DNA of 64,000 nucleotides from Kalaharituber pfeilii (Eukaryota > Ascomycota > Pezizomycetes > Pezizales > Pezizaceae), in contig WHUZ01000017.1 of the NCBI GenBank assembly GCA_015179045.1, forward strand, positions 310,001-374,000. The letters run 5' to 3'. Positions 35,301 to 48,506 of the stretch are shown one piece after another (position 1 is the stretch's first letter; each line of letters starts with the position of its first letter). Position numbers and translations under genes: made by a program. The notes below the pieces were generated by a model, which was not told where the DNA came from, made no database searches, and worked only from the letters and a program-made list of their open reading frames with translations.

Positions 35301-38186
35301 CCGGCAATCTTTAAAATGAAGTGCAGGGTACAACAGGTTGGCTGGTTGCGCTAAGGGGCCCTGCCCCTGCGCCAATCCCGCTATTTGCCCCTGCCACCAC
35401 ATGCAAACAATTAAGTGTCGTAGAAACCCATATCAAAGCACATTATATTTACATGGTCAAACAAACCCATTGTTAGCTGCTACGTCATCCACCAGAAAAT
35501 GTCAAGAGAAACATTGTGTTTGTGTCAATCTGTCACGTGGTATGTTACCCCACTGCCAGTCAGCCGTGACAGAACCCATACGTGGAGCCTCGACAGGAAT
35601 TCATTTGTAGGCCTGGAAACCAAGATGTGCCAACAACATCTTATTTTCGGCACAATAATGGATTCTTTTGCTTGCATGTCATGATAGACTTACGTCAATC
35701 CTATCACAATGTATCTGAGGGCAACTCGTGTCGACGATGGACCACGGGCGGGGACTCGGAAGCATTTAGCAACTATTCGTACAGGTATTGAGCGTATGAC
35801 CACCGCAAGGGTTCATACAAGGGCATTAGTCAAGGAAAACCTGGTTCTCAATGCTGCCCTTACTACTGATAGCAATAACCCCGCTAGTTAAACCTACAAG
35901 AGCTCCCATGAGAACAACTACTTGCCTAACCCACCATACCAGTTAAGGAACTTCAACCCCAATATTCAGGGTAACACAAGCACTCGATTATCAGGTGCAA
36001 TTGATCATGAATTTACAAATGTATTCAATTATGCCGTTAAGTCGTTTTGACCTAGAGCTACCATTGACTCGGCCCAGCATATTATATAAAAGTCAAGATG
36101 TATCCATTGAAAAAAATTAGTAATATAGTTATGATACATCCAAGGCCATCTGCAACACTAAGTTGAAAAATAAAAATAAAAATTCAAGGAAATGAAAATA
36201 AGTATTAAAGGGAACGTATCAATGCACCGAAACTAAAATATATATCTATACAATCCGCACAAATACTGCGATAGATACACCCCGCGTCTGGATTTCCAAA
36301 ACAACGATTTGCAAAAGGGTGGAGAGGTTGTAAATCAAACGGTCTACACGCGTCTACCTACCCTACCTAAATCTGCACTGCAGATCTCACAAAGTGGGGC
36401 CAAGCCAAAGTGTCAGGGGTATGGTAAGGTTGCTGCGGTGGGGCATGCATGTATGTAACGAAATAACAAACAGGATTCGAATCGCAGTTGTACTAAGGAC
36501 TGGGGTTGGAAATGGAGTGGGTAAGGTGGCCGCAAGGCTGGGGAGGAACGCAAGAAATGTCTGGCAATAACCGTAGGGTGAGACAATTAGGTATTTGTAG
36601 ATCTATATAGTCAAATTCTGCATCAATGAAACGATGGAGTGGAGTTAAAGTGGGGATGTTTTTCCTATGCTGGGGGAAAAAAGGAAACAAAACTTGAATT
36701 ACATGAGTGGAGTGAATTGTCATTGGAAACGGCTGAGGCAGAACGACAAGCCTGAAGTAGTAAGATACTTTAGCAAAGATAGCTGCAAGACCAATCAGCC
36801 CGGGGGCGATGTAAGATGATGGTGTAGAGACTTAGGAGGTACAAGTTGCTTGCATGTGATTCTTCGACGTTGGGATGTGGAGTGGAGATGACTGGGAGAG
36901 AAAGTGGGTAGAAGGACCAGGACGTGAAATGGTAATGTTTGGATCGCATCTTCATACCACACCGAGTGTTCTCGTCCCTTCACTTCTTGGCAATTTCGCA
37001 TACTGGTACAATAGCCATGATAAGATGTCAATTGCGGGAGAAGTAATGGGAGCAAGCAGCGCACATGTTGGCAAGACACAGCAGAAGCTAAGCAATAACA
37101 GCCAAAAATTTTTGCATAACGCCAAGTCCACACTTTCTGACACCTAGCACCTACATATACACATCCAACGCCTGACGCCAAATCTCAGTGCAATATATCA
37201 GAGCCAAACGATATCAAAGTCTCAAGCAAATCCTACAAACCAAACTGTAGAGAAAAAATAACAAAATTTGCTTAAGAGCTCCAGCTGACAGTGATATATT
37301 GCAAGATCATGAAAATTGGTGGATAGGCTTAGGTCTGCGAAAGGGGTATGTTAGTGCTAAGAGCATATGAGGTGTTCCGATATGCAAAGTATGTTTTTCC
37401 GGCTAGCGCAGGTATTGCATTAGCTTATTTCCCGTCCTATGAAGGCGGGTGCCTTTGGGTGACATTTATGTCGGGTGCATTGGTGTTCATGACATCGTAA
37501 TTGAGCCGATGAGTTTCCAGGTGGGGTAAGAGGGCGCGACTGAGAAGGCGGTAACTGTTCATGTTCAACCTTCGCTGGTCTCCTGCTGTTAAGTGGTGCC
37601 CTTGTGAGAATGTTACCAGCTATGAATAACGAATAATATAGTCTTCGTAAATGGAAGACAATAACAATAAGAAATAGCAAAAAATAAAACTCCGGCCTCA
37701 AAAGGAAGCAAACTGTACATTAATCCAAAGGAAACATATAAGTTCATGAGAAAAAAAGAATGAATGAAAGGAATTACGTCATAGCGGTGGTTGAAAAGTA
37801 CAAGTAAGGATAAACGAAGCTGCAAAAAACCCATCCAACCTTGCCCATAGCCCAAGGCGTGGAACACGTCAAGAAAGCGGGGATAATGCAGTAGAGGAAA
37901 AAAGAGGCCAAAAAGAAAAGAACTGAAACTAGGCATCATAAATAACTACCTTTATGGAATCGACCTAATCCTGTGAAATGAAAATAAACAAGCAGATGAA
38001 CTTTTTTTTTTTTCAAGGTTGATATGTAGAAATAACAACCGCAAGATTTCAGAACAGGAAATCTTCCAGATTCGAACTATACAGCCGCCGTCATCACCAT
38101 ATGATGAAAGTGAAGAAGACCCGTTGGGAACAAGGAAAAGCAGGACAAGAATAAAACACAGAACCCCATAAACCATGCAATGTACG

Positions 38187-38217
<31 letters not shown>

Positions 38218-38223
38218 CAAAAA

Positions 38224-38268
<45 letters not shown>

Positions 38269-38432
38269 AAAGCCCCAATCTCCCACCTTTATAAGTCTAA
38301 AATTTTCGTAACACTCCCTCTCGGCCATCTACTTCCGGAATAACCCACCGCCTGTATCGTATAAATTTCGGTCGCTTGCTTAAACGGTAAAGAAACTGAT
38401 CGAAAGAAAAGTAAACAAATGAGTGTTGCTGG
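32370..38432. other. Six-kb gene-free region
   Basis: No frame here has convincing protein features. It contains a T-rich leader before the gene at its left (32480-32580), a G15 run (32677-32691), GGGAACGAC triplication (33127-33150), a T23 run (34855-34877) and AT-rich 36000-36300. Some of it must be 3' region of MDM34 and regulatory DNA of the gene to the left. Confidence 0.5.
38187..38265 (+). repeat. CA microsatellite joined to A41
   Basis: About 13 CA units (38187-38212), AAAAAC units, then 41 consecutive A (38225-38265). Lies just downstream of MDM34, where its transcript would carry (GT)n and U-rich sequence only if the 3' end extends this far. Confidence 0.9.
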
Positions 38433-40497
38433 CTAAGCCTTATAAGCTGGAGGGGCTTCAGGGTCCAACATATGTCTACCCCGTTCTCTCTCCTTCTCCG
38501 ATTCTCTTTCCTTTTCCCGAGCCTGCAATCTGGCTACCTCGCCCGCAAGTTTCATCAACACTGCTTGCTCCAAAATGCTTCCGCTCAACGATCCATTGCC
38601 TACCATTGAAGCAAGATTAAGCCATGGATTTGGCGGCAGGGACATTGGAGGTTGTTCGTGCGCAGAATGTGGGTGAAGTCGGCACCTACACTCGTGCGCA
38701 GGTGAATCCTTGGATGGCGTAGCTGGAACAGTATCCCTGGAGATTCTGTGTACTCCCGACGAAGTCGTGGATGGAACAGGGCTTGGATTCATCGAATGTG
38801 CTCTCGAAGAAGGACCAGTAGAATCCACAGATATATCTCTCATCATAGGAGGAGCAGCCAGGTGTGGATTTATCGAAGGTGGGCTAAGTAGTGATCCAGA
38901 CCGTCGCATACAGGCCGCACCACTCCTTGTCTGAGCTTGGTAATGCTGCTCAGCAAGTTCATCCTCTTCCATAACAACGGATCCATCCATGCTTCCATCT
39001 CCAGTAGAGGCGTAGTCGTCAGAGTATACTGAAGTAGGCGCCGTAGACCCTGTAAGATCAGTAATACTCTCTGAAGCCACTGAAGATGAATCCGCAGTCT
39101 CGGCTCCAGTCTTCTTCCTCAAATTGACAATCCTGTGCTTCTTCTTCCTTCCCCTGCCAAGCCTTCCAGCCGCGACACTGCTTCCACTTCCCGTGCTGAG
39201 GCTAGGAACAGACATACTAGATGAGTTTGACGACAATGAGGGCCTTCCATGCCCACCATTTACCGAAATAGCATCCCCAGAGTCGTTAAAGGTATATGTT
39301 GTAGTTCCTCCACCCGCAGGGGTTCCAGGTGGCTCGGTCCATCCTAGTCCACCGTTACTCCATGCCGGCACCGCTGATGGTGCTGCCCATGCTCTGAAAA
39401 CCACCTCTTTCACAGCAGGGCTAACAACACTTAGCGTCTTTTGTGAACTAAATAATGTCTCAAGCTGTTCCATATGCTTCTGAGAGAACTGTGGCTCGTT
39501 CGGTTCCTCGGGGCTTGGGGCTAATGGATTTATATATGGTGATGCCGTGGCTTCATCATCCGGCTCTCCTGACGAAGAGTGGCCTCCATGTGCTGTATTT
39601 TGAATACTTACTCCCGCTGCATTACTCTCCGCCTCTAACGAAGCTGCATATTCTGGATTAAACCATTTTAGACTTAGCCGATGTATTCCCACAGGAAGTT
39701 CCTCTTGAAACAATCCACGCACAACACGTTCAATTTCTTTCTGTAAGTAGTCCTTAATGAATGGTATACTATCAAACGTAGATGATACTCTCAGAGACTC
39801 AAGGGGATCGTTACGAAAAACTAAAGTAATTCCCTTGGCCTTTGAGAAAACAAGAATGACAAACCCAGACAGGCGGAATTGGGATAAGGTGATTTGCAGT
39901 GGGATTGTTAGAGGGGCAGACGCAGCTAGTGGACAGGGGGATGTAAAAGATGGCGTCGTCGAGAGGTAGGTCGAAAGAGGATTGGCCTATTGACATCATG
40001 CAATTCGTCAGCGGGTAGAAAATATATTATGGAGTGCCGAAACCCCCACGCGCTGCAAGCCCCCCACACCATTTGTCGCAACTGGAAAAAAAAGTACACT
40101 AAGAACAGCCCCGCCAATCTGTGACTTTGCACCGGAAAAAAAAAGTTACTTCCAGAACGAATCCACCAGAATGTAAATGTCTGAACAGAAATAACGGACG
40201 AAGGGTAGGAAACATTCCACAACCTACCTGTACTTTGGTCTTCAACGTCAACTCCGCATCCCCTCCGTAGCTAACTTTGAAGATGCCGCGAAATCTATCC
40301 TCAGCGAGGTCCCCAATTTCAAGGATCTCCAATTCTGGTGCAGTGCTACCCAAATTTAATTCCTCCACAATGATGTCGTCCACGATTATAGGAGGTTTTG
40401 GGGCCTTATTCAGTGCCGCCGTTAAGAGATCCTTGGCCCGAGTGTAAAATTCAGAAGACGTTGTAGAGAGGGGTGTCCAGTTGAAGTTAAACGCCAT
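38433..40497 (-). CDS. MDM34: ERMES subunit MDM34 (mitochondrial distribution and morphology protein 34)
   Basis: Complement of join(38433-39986, 40228-40497); 607 residues, intron 241 bp with GTAGGT donor and CTGAC branch, phase 0. A mitochondrial outer-membrane subunit of the ER-mitochondria encounter structure, which moves phospholipids. The SMP lipid-binding domain fills about residues 1-195: [40 protein letters not shown], then across the splice site [60 protein letters not shown] and [13 protein letters not shown]. The remainder is Ser/Pro-rich, with a [21 protein letters not shown] basic stretch typical of fungal members, and a C-terminal [19 protein letters not shown] helix. Identification is strong from the SMP part alone. 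Confidence 0.95.
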
Positions 40498-40688
40498 GTT
40501 GGAAATGTAAGCCTACGACTGATAACCAACGAGTAGCGAGTGACAACGGGAGATGAGCGAGCGAAGCGAGACTACCTGGCCGCCTGATGCTGACACTGGT
40601 ACTGCCCGGGCCTGTCTTTTGATGTTGCAATTTATCGGTATAACTCAGTAGAATCTTAGGTGATTGTAGTAGCGGAGAGTAGTGGTGA

Positions 40689-40732
40689 TGGTTTCGAAGT
40701 CAGAAGGAAGTGGTTTCGAAGTCAGAAGGAAG
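40689..40732 (+). repeat. Perfect 22-bp tandem duplication
   Basis: Two identical head-to-tail copies beginning TGGTTTCGAAGTCAGAAGGA, about 190 bp upstream of the MDM34 start. Confidence 0.95.
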
Positions 40733-43700
40733 GTGGGCCGGGGCTTATTCCTTCTGCTCGTGGGGTATCATCTGTGCCCCTCCTCGCTTGTGATGTGGTA
40801 GGGGGACAAGTGCTGGTTCGTCAGAGCGTACTTTGTCCAAGAATGTGCCGTCGACAACTCGGGAGGGGTGTGCGTATGTGCGTATGTGGTTGTGCGGATG
40901 TCACTTCACTGGCGACGGGCGGAGTGGTTGCGTGATATAGTCGCGTGCGTAAGGACCCACAGAATCCACTGCCGCAGTCTCGAGCTGGGGTATCCACCGC
41001 CTAGCAGCGTTCCTTGGAAAATTGTAATATCGCCTGGGATAACACTGCTGATCGAACTATGCACCCCTCCAACGCCCCTCACAGGACCTGTGGCACCCTT
41101 GCAATTATTCACACTGCCTGGGCTGTAGTAGGTAATAGGGTACCTCCCTCTCTGCCTGTCAGACTGTTCACGATAGGCCACGAACACTAAGGCGACCTTC
41201 TGGCTGGTGATGAAAGGACTGTGGGACGATGGACGAGGGGTGCTGCAGCTCCTGAGCAAGCAAGCGAAAGGAGGGGCTCAGATTACAGAGGGAGGAGGAG
41301 TAGAGGAGAGGGGATGGTGGTGCGTGTGGTGATGATAGAGTAAGTTTGGCGGGCGCCAACAGTAGCTGTTTGCTTCTCACAGGTCACGAATGTTACTCTG
41401 AGTTTAGGCTGGAGAAGAGCTTAGTCTGAATTGATAAAAAATTGAAATGAGCATTCATTAATCTCACTTGTAACTTTGCTGCTGTGATCATGTCCTGCTT
41501 GATCCTGCGCTCTAACCTAATAAATTTCGTGCCCTGGCCGTCTCGTAATTCCCCTTTTCCCAGCTCGAGAATTCTCGTGTATTGGTCTGATATTGCCACC
41601 TTCGGTTATGCTATGCCTGCTTACAATTTCTTTTTTGTGCTTCGTTTTTCTGGCCAATCCGTTTTCCTGACCATTCCTGTTGCCCGACCCAAGATTTGCA
41701 TGCCCACTCATCACTGCCATCACTGCCAGAACTGCCAGATCCAGGGTTTCTTTGGTCTGGCTGGGCGCAGGCTTGCGCATCCTTTCCATCTCGCCACCCA
41801 ATCATACCCTGCCGTATGCCCAGACAACTTTTCTTTAGCAAAAACAGTCTGCGCCCAATCTCCGGTTCATGCGTTCCCACACTTCCATAAGGCAGCTTAG
41901 CCGAAGAAAATTCTTCGGAGCAGCCCCTGTCAAATAGTGACGCATGAAGGCCCCGTCTACGGTTTCCTCTGCCGTAGTTCATCTCTTTCATCCGCCCACC
42001 GGTCATCTAGAATAGCTATCCATTATACCCCCAAAGATCCCACTCTAGTAGACGGGAACTGTTTAATTTAAACTGGGGCAGAGCTGCAAACAGATTTTGG
42101 CGCCGGGCATGGAGAAACATAAAATGTCATGTGATGGTATTGCACAAACTCGAAACCGGACTGGTGATTCAGAGGAGATCCATGAACTTCAAATTGAAAT
42201 TGAAAACTTTCGTGTTAGACTCCCTGTAGGAGAATTCCTAAGCAGTGAGATGTCAATAAGGAATCGTAGCTGTCATGAAATCACAGACAAGCATTGGTCG
42301 GCGCATGCGATCCTGTAGCAATGCCGGTGTTTGCTTATGAGATAAACATCACTCAACCACTGAGATCTCATTACAAGGTGCAGGATGGTGCATCTGCTTG
42401 GATTTGCCATGGTAAGTTCTCAACTGTGTATATTGACTGTGTATATTTTCCTAGCACCATTCACCAGATTGCCTCTTTAGCCAGGTCGAACGATCCACCA
42501 GCTCTCTCACACGGGCACGAGATGTTTCAAAGGGTGCTATTTGATGCACTTTCTAACAATTTGTGGCAACAGAACAACATATAACCACAGCCCGCCCCTG
42601 CGTCGTACATTATAATCTCTTTAACCAGGAGATCATCTCGATTGTTACGCTTACGCGTGCCGTTGGCCTTTCAAGTGGTATTTGATAGCATGGCGGGTCT
42701 CTGCGACGTCAGCAGCCAAATCTTTTGGAACCGCAAGCTCAACCCGATCGCCTCACAATCCCAGTTCGTAATGCCTCGGGCCGGGATGCAAATTATGGGC
42801 CGATCAGGGTCCCCAAACTTCGGTATACAGCCAAATACTCGCCTCCCTCATATATCTTGCAGCACACATCGCCTCGGTACCAGCAATTAATATCTAATTA
42901 TCGACCCTGCCTGCAGTCATATGCACTTACCTGCGCCGGCACGGATACCCATATTCCCGTCAACTTCTACTAGTACAAGGATGACTTCCCATCGGCCCAG
43001 ACGACCAGACCCAGAACGATCTAACCAGAAAAAAATTTCGACCCCTCTCCCAAACTTCTTGAATTTAGCAGACCCCTCCCCCTCCACTAGCATAGATTGC
43101 AAAACTCCAGAAAAATCGTTTCCAGACCAACATACTAGTAAAAAAGGGGTTAGGTAACGTAGCATAAAGAAAACAATGCTGCCAACAGCAAAATTTCTGC
43201 ATATGGCAAAATATTTTATGCAGGAATTGAGCATAAAACTTCCCTTCAGTTGTTTGTTTACGATGTATTATTGCTTTTTAGTTGAGCAACAAAACAAAAG
43301 CAGTTTCACATTGACTTGAGAGAGCCTACTGTAATTCTACTACACTAGGGAGAGCTGGTGCAAGTCAAAGAGTTGCAAAACGTAGCATTCAAATTTGCTC
43401 TTTCGGGGTAAATTTTTGGTGCCGCGAAGTGACTAGGTGAACGAAGCACGAGCTTCTGGGAAACTTGGGCTGCGCCCATGGGAAGTCACCCATTGACCTT
43501 AGTGCAAGTTGATCAGCTAACACCCTTCTACTGAAGCCCCCAACCTGGACTGAGGTGCCATACATATGCACCAAGGCCGGAGTGAATCTCATCTCCTATT
43601 GGCTACTCATGCAATTCATGTGTGGGGTACATTTTTGGATTCTCGTGACAATCTCTTATTTTCTATTTTCTATTTTCTATTTTCTGGCAATGCCGCTCGC

Positions 43701-43901
43701 CTTATCTGATTCTTTTCCGGTCTTGGTTCATTGGCAAGGTATGATAATAAATTACATAACATACAATTGAAACTTCTACATCTTGGACAACTCAAGGAAA
43801 TCCCGAATTCCTGGGCACGATGGCAGATGGATAATAATAGTCAACAATTATTATGATAACCATTGGCTTGAGGCTGCGTGTATGAAATGGTAGGAGTATT
43901 C

Positions 43902-44063
43902 AAAGTTGACTTTAACGATGTTTTCCCACAGCATTATCTCAATACCCATAACAGCTAAGTAGTATAGATCGATAGAGGAACTTTGGGCCCTATTAATTTC
44001 ATTGGTGTGGAAACTATGAATAAGCGGATAATTGAGTTCAACAAAATTGTTAAAGTCAACTTT
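43902..44063. repeat. 162-bp element with 15-bp perfect inverted ends
   Basis: AAAGTTGACTTTAAC at 43902-43916 is repeated in inverse orientation at 44049-44063, and a few further bases inward match loosely. Could be a small fold-back (MITE-like) element or a chance hairpin; no clear target-site duplication seen. Confidence 0.6.
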
Positions 44064-44094
44064 ACCTCTCTACTGGTTTTAGTGAATTTACTAA

Positions 44095-44184
44095 ATGTAA
44101 GACTTGACAATCCGTTGTACAGTCACAGTTAACAAACTGAACAACTTGGCAGTAACTGGCCAGTGATCATATACAGTCTTACAT
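44095..44184. repeat. 90-bp segment with 10-bp inverted ends
   Basis: ATGTAAGACT at 44095-44104 and its inverse AGTCTTACAT at 44175-44184, only 31 bp after the previous inverted repeat. Confidence 0.5.
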
Positions 44185-44708
44185 CAAGAGTAGTCAATTT
44201 TGAATCCTTCATATTATTCTCTGCTGACTAGTCCCAACGATTAGCCTGGTTCCCAACGATGTGCAGTACTTCAATCATAATTAATGTTCGTAGATAATCC
44301 GTCAGATTACACTATTTAGCTACCATTACCCTCATACCATCTTCAGTCGCTACAGCAAATAAAACACATCATGACATGAATAAACAAGGGAGAAAAAAAA
44401 GGAATACTTATCATAACAAGAAACTAAATCTGTACCTGGGTAAACATCTTAAACAAATAAAGCTCAACCAAGGTTCCATAATACATGACTTTCTTAAACG
44501 TCAATCCTTTTGTCTCAATCGACGAGAATCCATTCCCAGCATAATAAAGACCCTTTATGACTAGCCATGGAGGTCCCCGTGAGCCATAGATATATAACCC
44601 AGAGCTCTGTTCGTATATGTCGTTTCTCAAATTCTGTCGCAACGAATAAGGGGAAGAAGAAATGAGGGAAATAAAAAATCACAAAGAACAGGCAAAATCC
44701 ATACCATC

Positions 44709-47700
44709 TCACAACTCGTCCTTTATCTCCTGATATTTCTCCTTCACTTTCTCTGTCGCACTACTCATTGCCTCGCTCACTTCCTCCGCCACATTCTTAG
44801 CACCATCCACAACGTTCTCAACCTTCTCTTGAGAAACGGCCTTGCTGTCCTCATACAACTTTCTCAACTTCGCACTTGCACTTTCAACTGCCTCCGTCAA
44901 CCGCACCTGCGCAGACTCGACCACAGAAGCATAATACTTCTCCTCCTTTCCGTACAGTGCATCCGACACCGCTGCCTTCGCATTTTGGTATTTCTCATCA
45001 ATAATGCTCGTTGCGGCATCTACACTCTCTGCAATTGCACTTGTAGCCCTCTCCATGGGCCCTTTTGGTGTCCCATAGACAGCAATGCTAATCTCAGCAG
45101 AAGCAGACTTTGCTACCTCTGAGATCTTGTTAAGAGCAGCGTCGACCGCACCGGTTTCTCTTCCGTAGATAGCGTCCGACACTTTGCTCTGAGCGGATGC
45201 ATAGGCTTCCTCCACAGCGCTCGTGGCCTTCTCAATTGTACCCTTCTCTCGCCCGTAGACTTGTTGGCTAGCAACGTCAACAATATCCTGCAGATTTTGA
45301 TTCGCAGAGGACAAGATGCTCTCTACAGCCGGAGGGGAGGTCATAAGGCTAGCCACAACGCTCGAAGCAGTGTCGTATTTTTCCTCAGCAACATTCTTAA
45401 CGGTCTGAGCCTGGTCGCTTATAATAGACTTGATGGAGTCCACTGCTTCCCCGCCCGGGAAGCAATTGATTCCGCGATTGGTTGGGGTGTACCATAGATA
45501 TTCTCGGAAACAACCTCCTGTGCATCAGAGAGTTTCTCAGACACTACAGAAGCAACACTCTCAACCGACCCTGTTGATGTCCCAATGACAGCAGCTGAGG
45601 CCCGACTGACAAGACTGGAGTAACCCTGCTGACCAGCACTGACCGCGGCCGTGTACTTCTCAGAAGCTACTGACATGATACTTTCATGAGTAGGCTGGGC
45701 AGTTCCATATACCGCGGAAGACGCAGAATCGAGAATGAGGCTATATTTCTCTTGCGCAAGCTCTAAGGCAGCACTGTATTGTGCCGATGCAGCGGACATA
45801 ATTGATTCATGGGCTGGCTGAGGCTCTCCGTGCACGGCAGCATCAAGATCGTGAATTACTTGCTGGTAGGCGTTTGCTGCCTTCTTGACAGCTTCCTGAT
45901 ACTCATGATACGCCCTCTCTGACCATGGCTCAGGAGCCGGCGTAGCATAAATGATACTGGAAGCCGCTGCAACTGCTGCGCTATATTTATCCGTGGCAAT
46001 TCTGAATAGAGCTTCCCCTTGCGGTTGAGGAGTACCATAGAGAGCTCTAGAGGCTGCATTGTAGGCCGAATTGTAGAGATCGCTAGCAATGGAGGTGATA
46101 GAATCTCCTACTGGCTGGGTAGTTTTGGTGCCATAAATTGCCTCAGAAACGGCCCTTGATATATGCTCCTTCGTATCCTCCAAAGAATCACCTATTTTGT
46201 TAGTTAATGTATCTTCGAACACGCCATCATCCTCATAATTAATTTGCTGTTCCCCAACAACAGCAGCATCGGCTTTTCCAACGACTTCAAGTTGACTTCG
46301 AATTTCTCCTGTAGTATCAACTTCTTTCGTTAGAACTTTAGGATTCTCTGACTCTCCCTGGTTTAAATCTGCCGGAGAGGCCCCAAACAGGTACTTATCC
46401 GAGAAATCCTCGGAATAATCGTTAAGTTCAATTTTCTTCTTTGCAACCCTCTTAACCCTAGCCAACTCTGCTGCAGCTGCCTTAGCTTTTGCAACTGCAC
46501 CGCCTTCCCAGAAATCCCCCTCTGCCCAGTTGGTGACCTCAATCAAGTCCTTGTTTTTCTCTGAAGCCTGTATAACCCTAGCCCGAATGCCTGAGAATTC
46601 CTTTTTCAGGTCTTGGTATCTGGCCCAGTCTTTGTATGTTACTCCTTCAGCCTCCCAAGCCCATTTCATTCCCAATTCCTGGATTCCGCTATCAATGAGA
46701 GCGTCAACCTTCTCTACATGGGTATCAACTTCAGCAGCAACTTCATCATGCACAGACGCTAGAAATTTCTGAGAGTCCCATCTCATTTCCTGGACTGTGT
46801 CCTTTATAAGAGTACCAACTTTTCCTGTAGCCTCGAATAATTTATCAAATGCTTCTAGCTTATTCTTTGACGTTTCCTCAGCACTGTGGTCCGGTTTATA
46901 GTATTTAGCGAGATTCATGATGGTGGCCTTCAGACCGCGGAACTCATTGTCGATTAGTTTGTCCAGCTTTTTCATCTGCTCCTCAACATTCTTCTTGTTT
47001 GACTCCATAGCAGAAGCAGCAATTTTCTCTATGTGAGCATTTAAGCTCGTAATCGCCTCATCTGCATGTTTTCCGAATTTCTCCGTATAGGTAGCAAGAT
47101 CTTCCTCAATTTGTTTTCGGGCAGCGGCTCGAGCGGCTTGCATTTCCGGCGTTTCCTGCTTTAATAGGATTTCCGGTTCCACCTCCTCAGGATAGTTAGA
47201 ATGGTCAAGATCGGGCTGTGCATGAGAGAAGGAAGAATTTCTGTGAAGAAGATTTAGCAACAATATTTTGGAAAATTTTTGCGTATAACGGGAGACCTAC
47301 TCACGACTAGAACTCCCAGAGGTCAGTCTCTCCCTTATTCTCTCAACCTGAACTTCCACATATTCTTTCCATATATCACTGATTCCACTGAACACGTTCT
47401 TTTCCAACCACTCACTGCTCACCTTGATCCCATCTTTGAAATGAGGGCCAAGAACCACAACGGCTACATATTTTCCGTTTTCGTAAACTCGATGAACATA
47501 TGGAGTTACCTGCTTATAAGCCGGTACAAGATAAACGTTGTAGATGCCTTCTGCATGACCTCTAGCCTGTGCCCAGTATGGAGATGATGCTGCATCATGA
47601 CAGAACTTCAATGCCTTATCTGAGTGTGCAGCGAGATGCTTGTCGTAAAACTGATTTAAGCGGGTAGTGGCTTTAGAAACATGTGGCTGCAGCTTCTCCT

Positions 47701-48506
47701 TGTACTTCTTCTCAATAATCGACTTTACTTTTTGCAATGGAGGTTGTGCATACATCTCGTAACGAGCTGATGCGGCTTCAAATGCAGGATAGAAGTAAGC
47801 TTCATTGGCGTGAGAGATGAATGGGGTCAGTCTTTCCACGTATGGAGACGCATAGGCCTGATAGTAGGGTTGTAAATACGGAGTGACGACTTGATGGGCT
47901 GTGCTATATCCGTGACAGATGGTTGGTGATGATGGGTCCGGAATCGTAGGACACCGGAAAAGCACAGTGAATATAGTGTACCATGCTAGCAATCGTGCCA
48001 ACCAGACTACTAGCAATCTGGAAAAGGAGTGAGTATTCTCGTTCAGTATAATTTTATTGGAGACCTCAATTGCAGAATATAAGCAGTGAAACTCACCGGC
48101 CAACAAGGCTAAAAGCTGTGGCCTTAGTGTCCTTGACATAAAATTTCTCGTGAGATATATGTGGCTTCACTTGCCTGCTCTGAGATTGCGGCGAGCCTTT
48201 TTGTGAGGCAGGCGTATCTGGTGCTTCCGTAACGGTGTCATTGGCGACCAAAGGATTCGGAGCCGCCTTCTTCCTTCGAGAACTCTTCGACCCGCCCATA
48301 TCGGAAGCGTGTAAGGGATTGTCCTGGTCGCCGGCGTTTACTTCGTATTTGCTCGGATTGGCCTCACTATGAGTGTGTTGAATACCTTGCAATTGATGGG
48401 TATACGAGACTGACGGCGAGGCGTTTGATAGTGTCCGACTAGATTTGTCGGAGCGAGGTCCATTGGACTTAGGAACAGGTTGCCAGAAGAACAGCGAATG
48501 CAACAT
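44709..48506 (-). CDS. Membrane-anchored amphipathic tandem-repeat protein ending in KDEL
   Basis: Complement of join(44709-47240, 47301-48017, 48097-48506), one base apparently missing in the last exon; about 1,219 residues; introns 79 and 60 bp, phases consistent. Residues 1-136 are hydrophilic; a single membrane segment (about 138-160, LLVVWLARLLAWYTIFTVLF) follows; then aromatic helical sequence (about 165-375), a long coiled-coil-like region (about 385-640), and some ten to eleven repeats of 35-50 residues, each with a (A)xYGTPxP-type turn (LYGTPQP, IYATPAP, VHGEPQP, VYGTAQP, IYGTPQP, VYGREKG, IYGRETG, VYGTPKG, LYGKEEK) between Ala/Ser/Lys-rich amphipathic helices. The last residues are EIKDEL. 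Similar fungal proteins often carry an unhelpful 'hoxa13' label; no homeodomain is present. An apolipoprotein/perilipin-like lipid-surface role is inference only. Confidence 0.82.
44930..46150 (-). repeat. Degenerate coding tandem repeats (YGTPxP units)
   Basis: Roughly 100-165 bp units diverged at DNA level but clear in protein: a YG(T/R)xxP-like turn followed by two Ala-rich amphipathic helices. Units span the frameshift position. Confidence 0.75.
45449..45452 (-). other. Apparent frameshift at C4/G4 run of the KDEL repeat protein
   Basis: The upstream frame ends ...ESIASRAGKQWTPSSLL-stop. Adding one G (minus strand) gives SRAGEAVDSIKSIISDQAQ and joins the downstream repeat frame, which itself carries three more repeat units. 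No GT..AG intron fits. Confidence 0.7.

Larger units (their letters stand above)
40498..44708. other. Gene-poor region upstream of MDM34
   Basis: 4.2 kb. The first few hundred bases are MDM34 promoter. It holds a 22-bp tandem duplication and two inverted repeats (listed separately). Short frames, for example 42921-43157, have no recognisable features. Confidence 0.5.
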
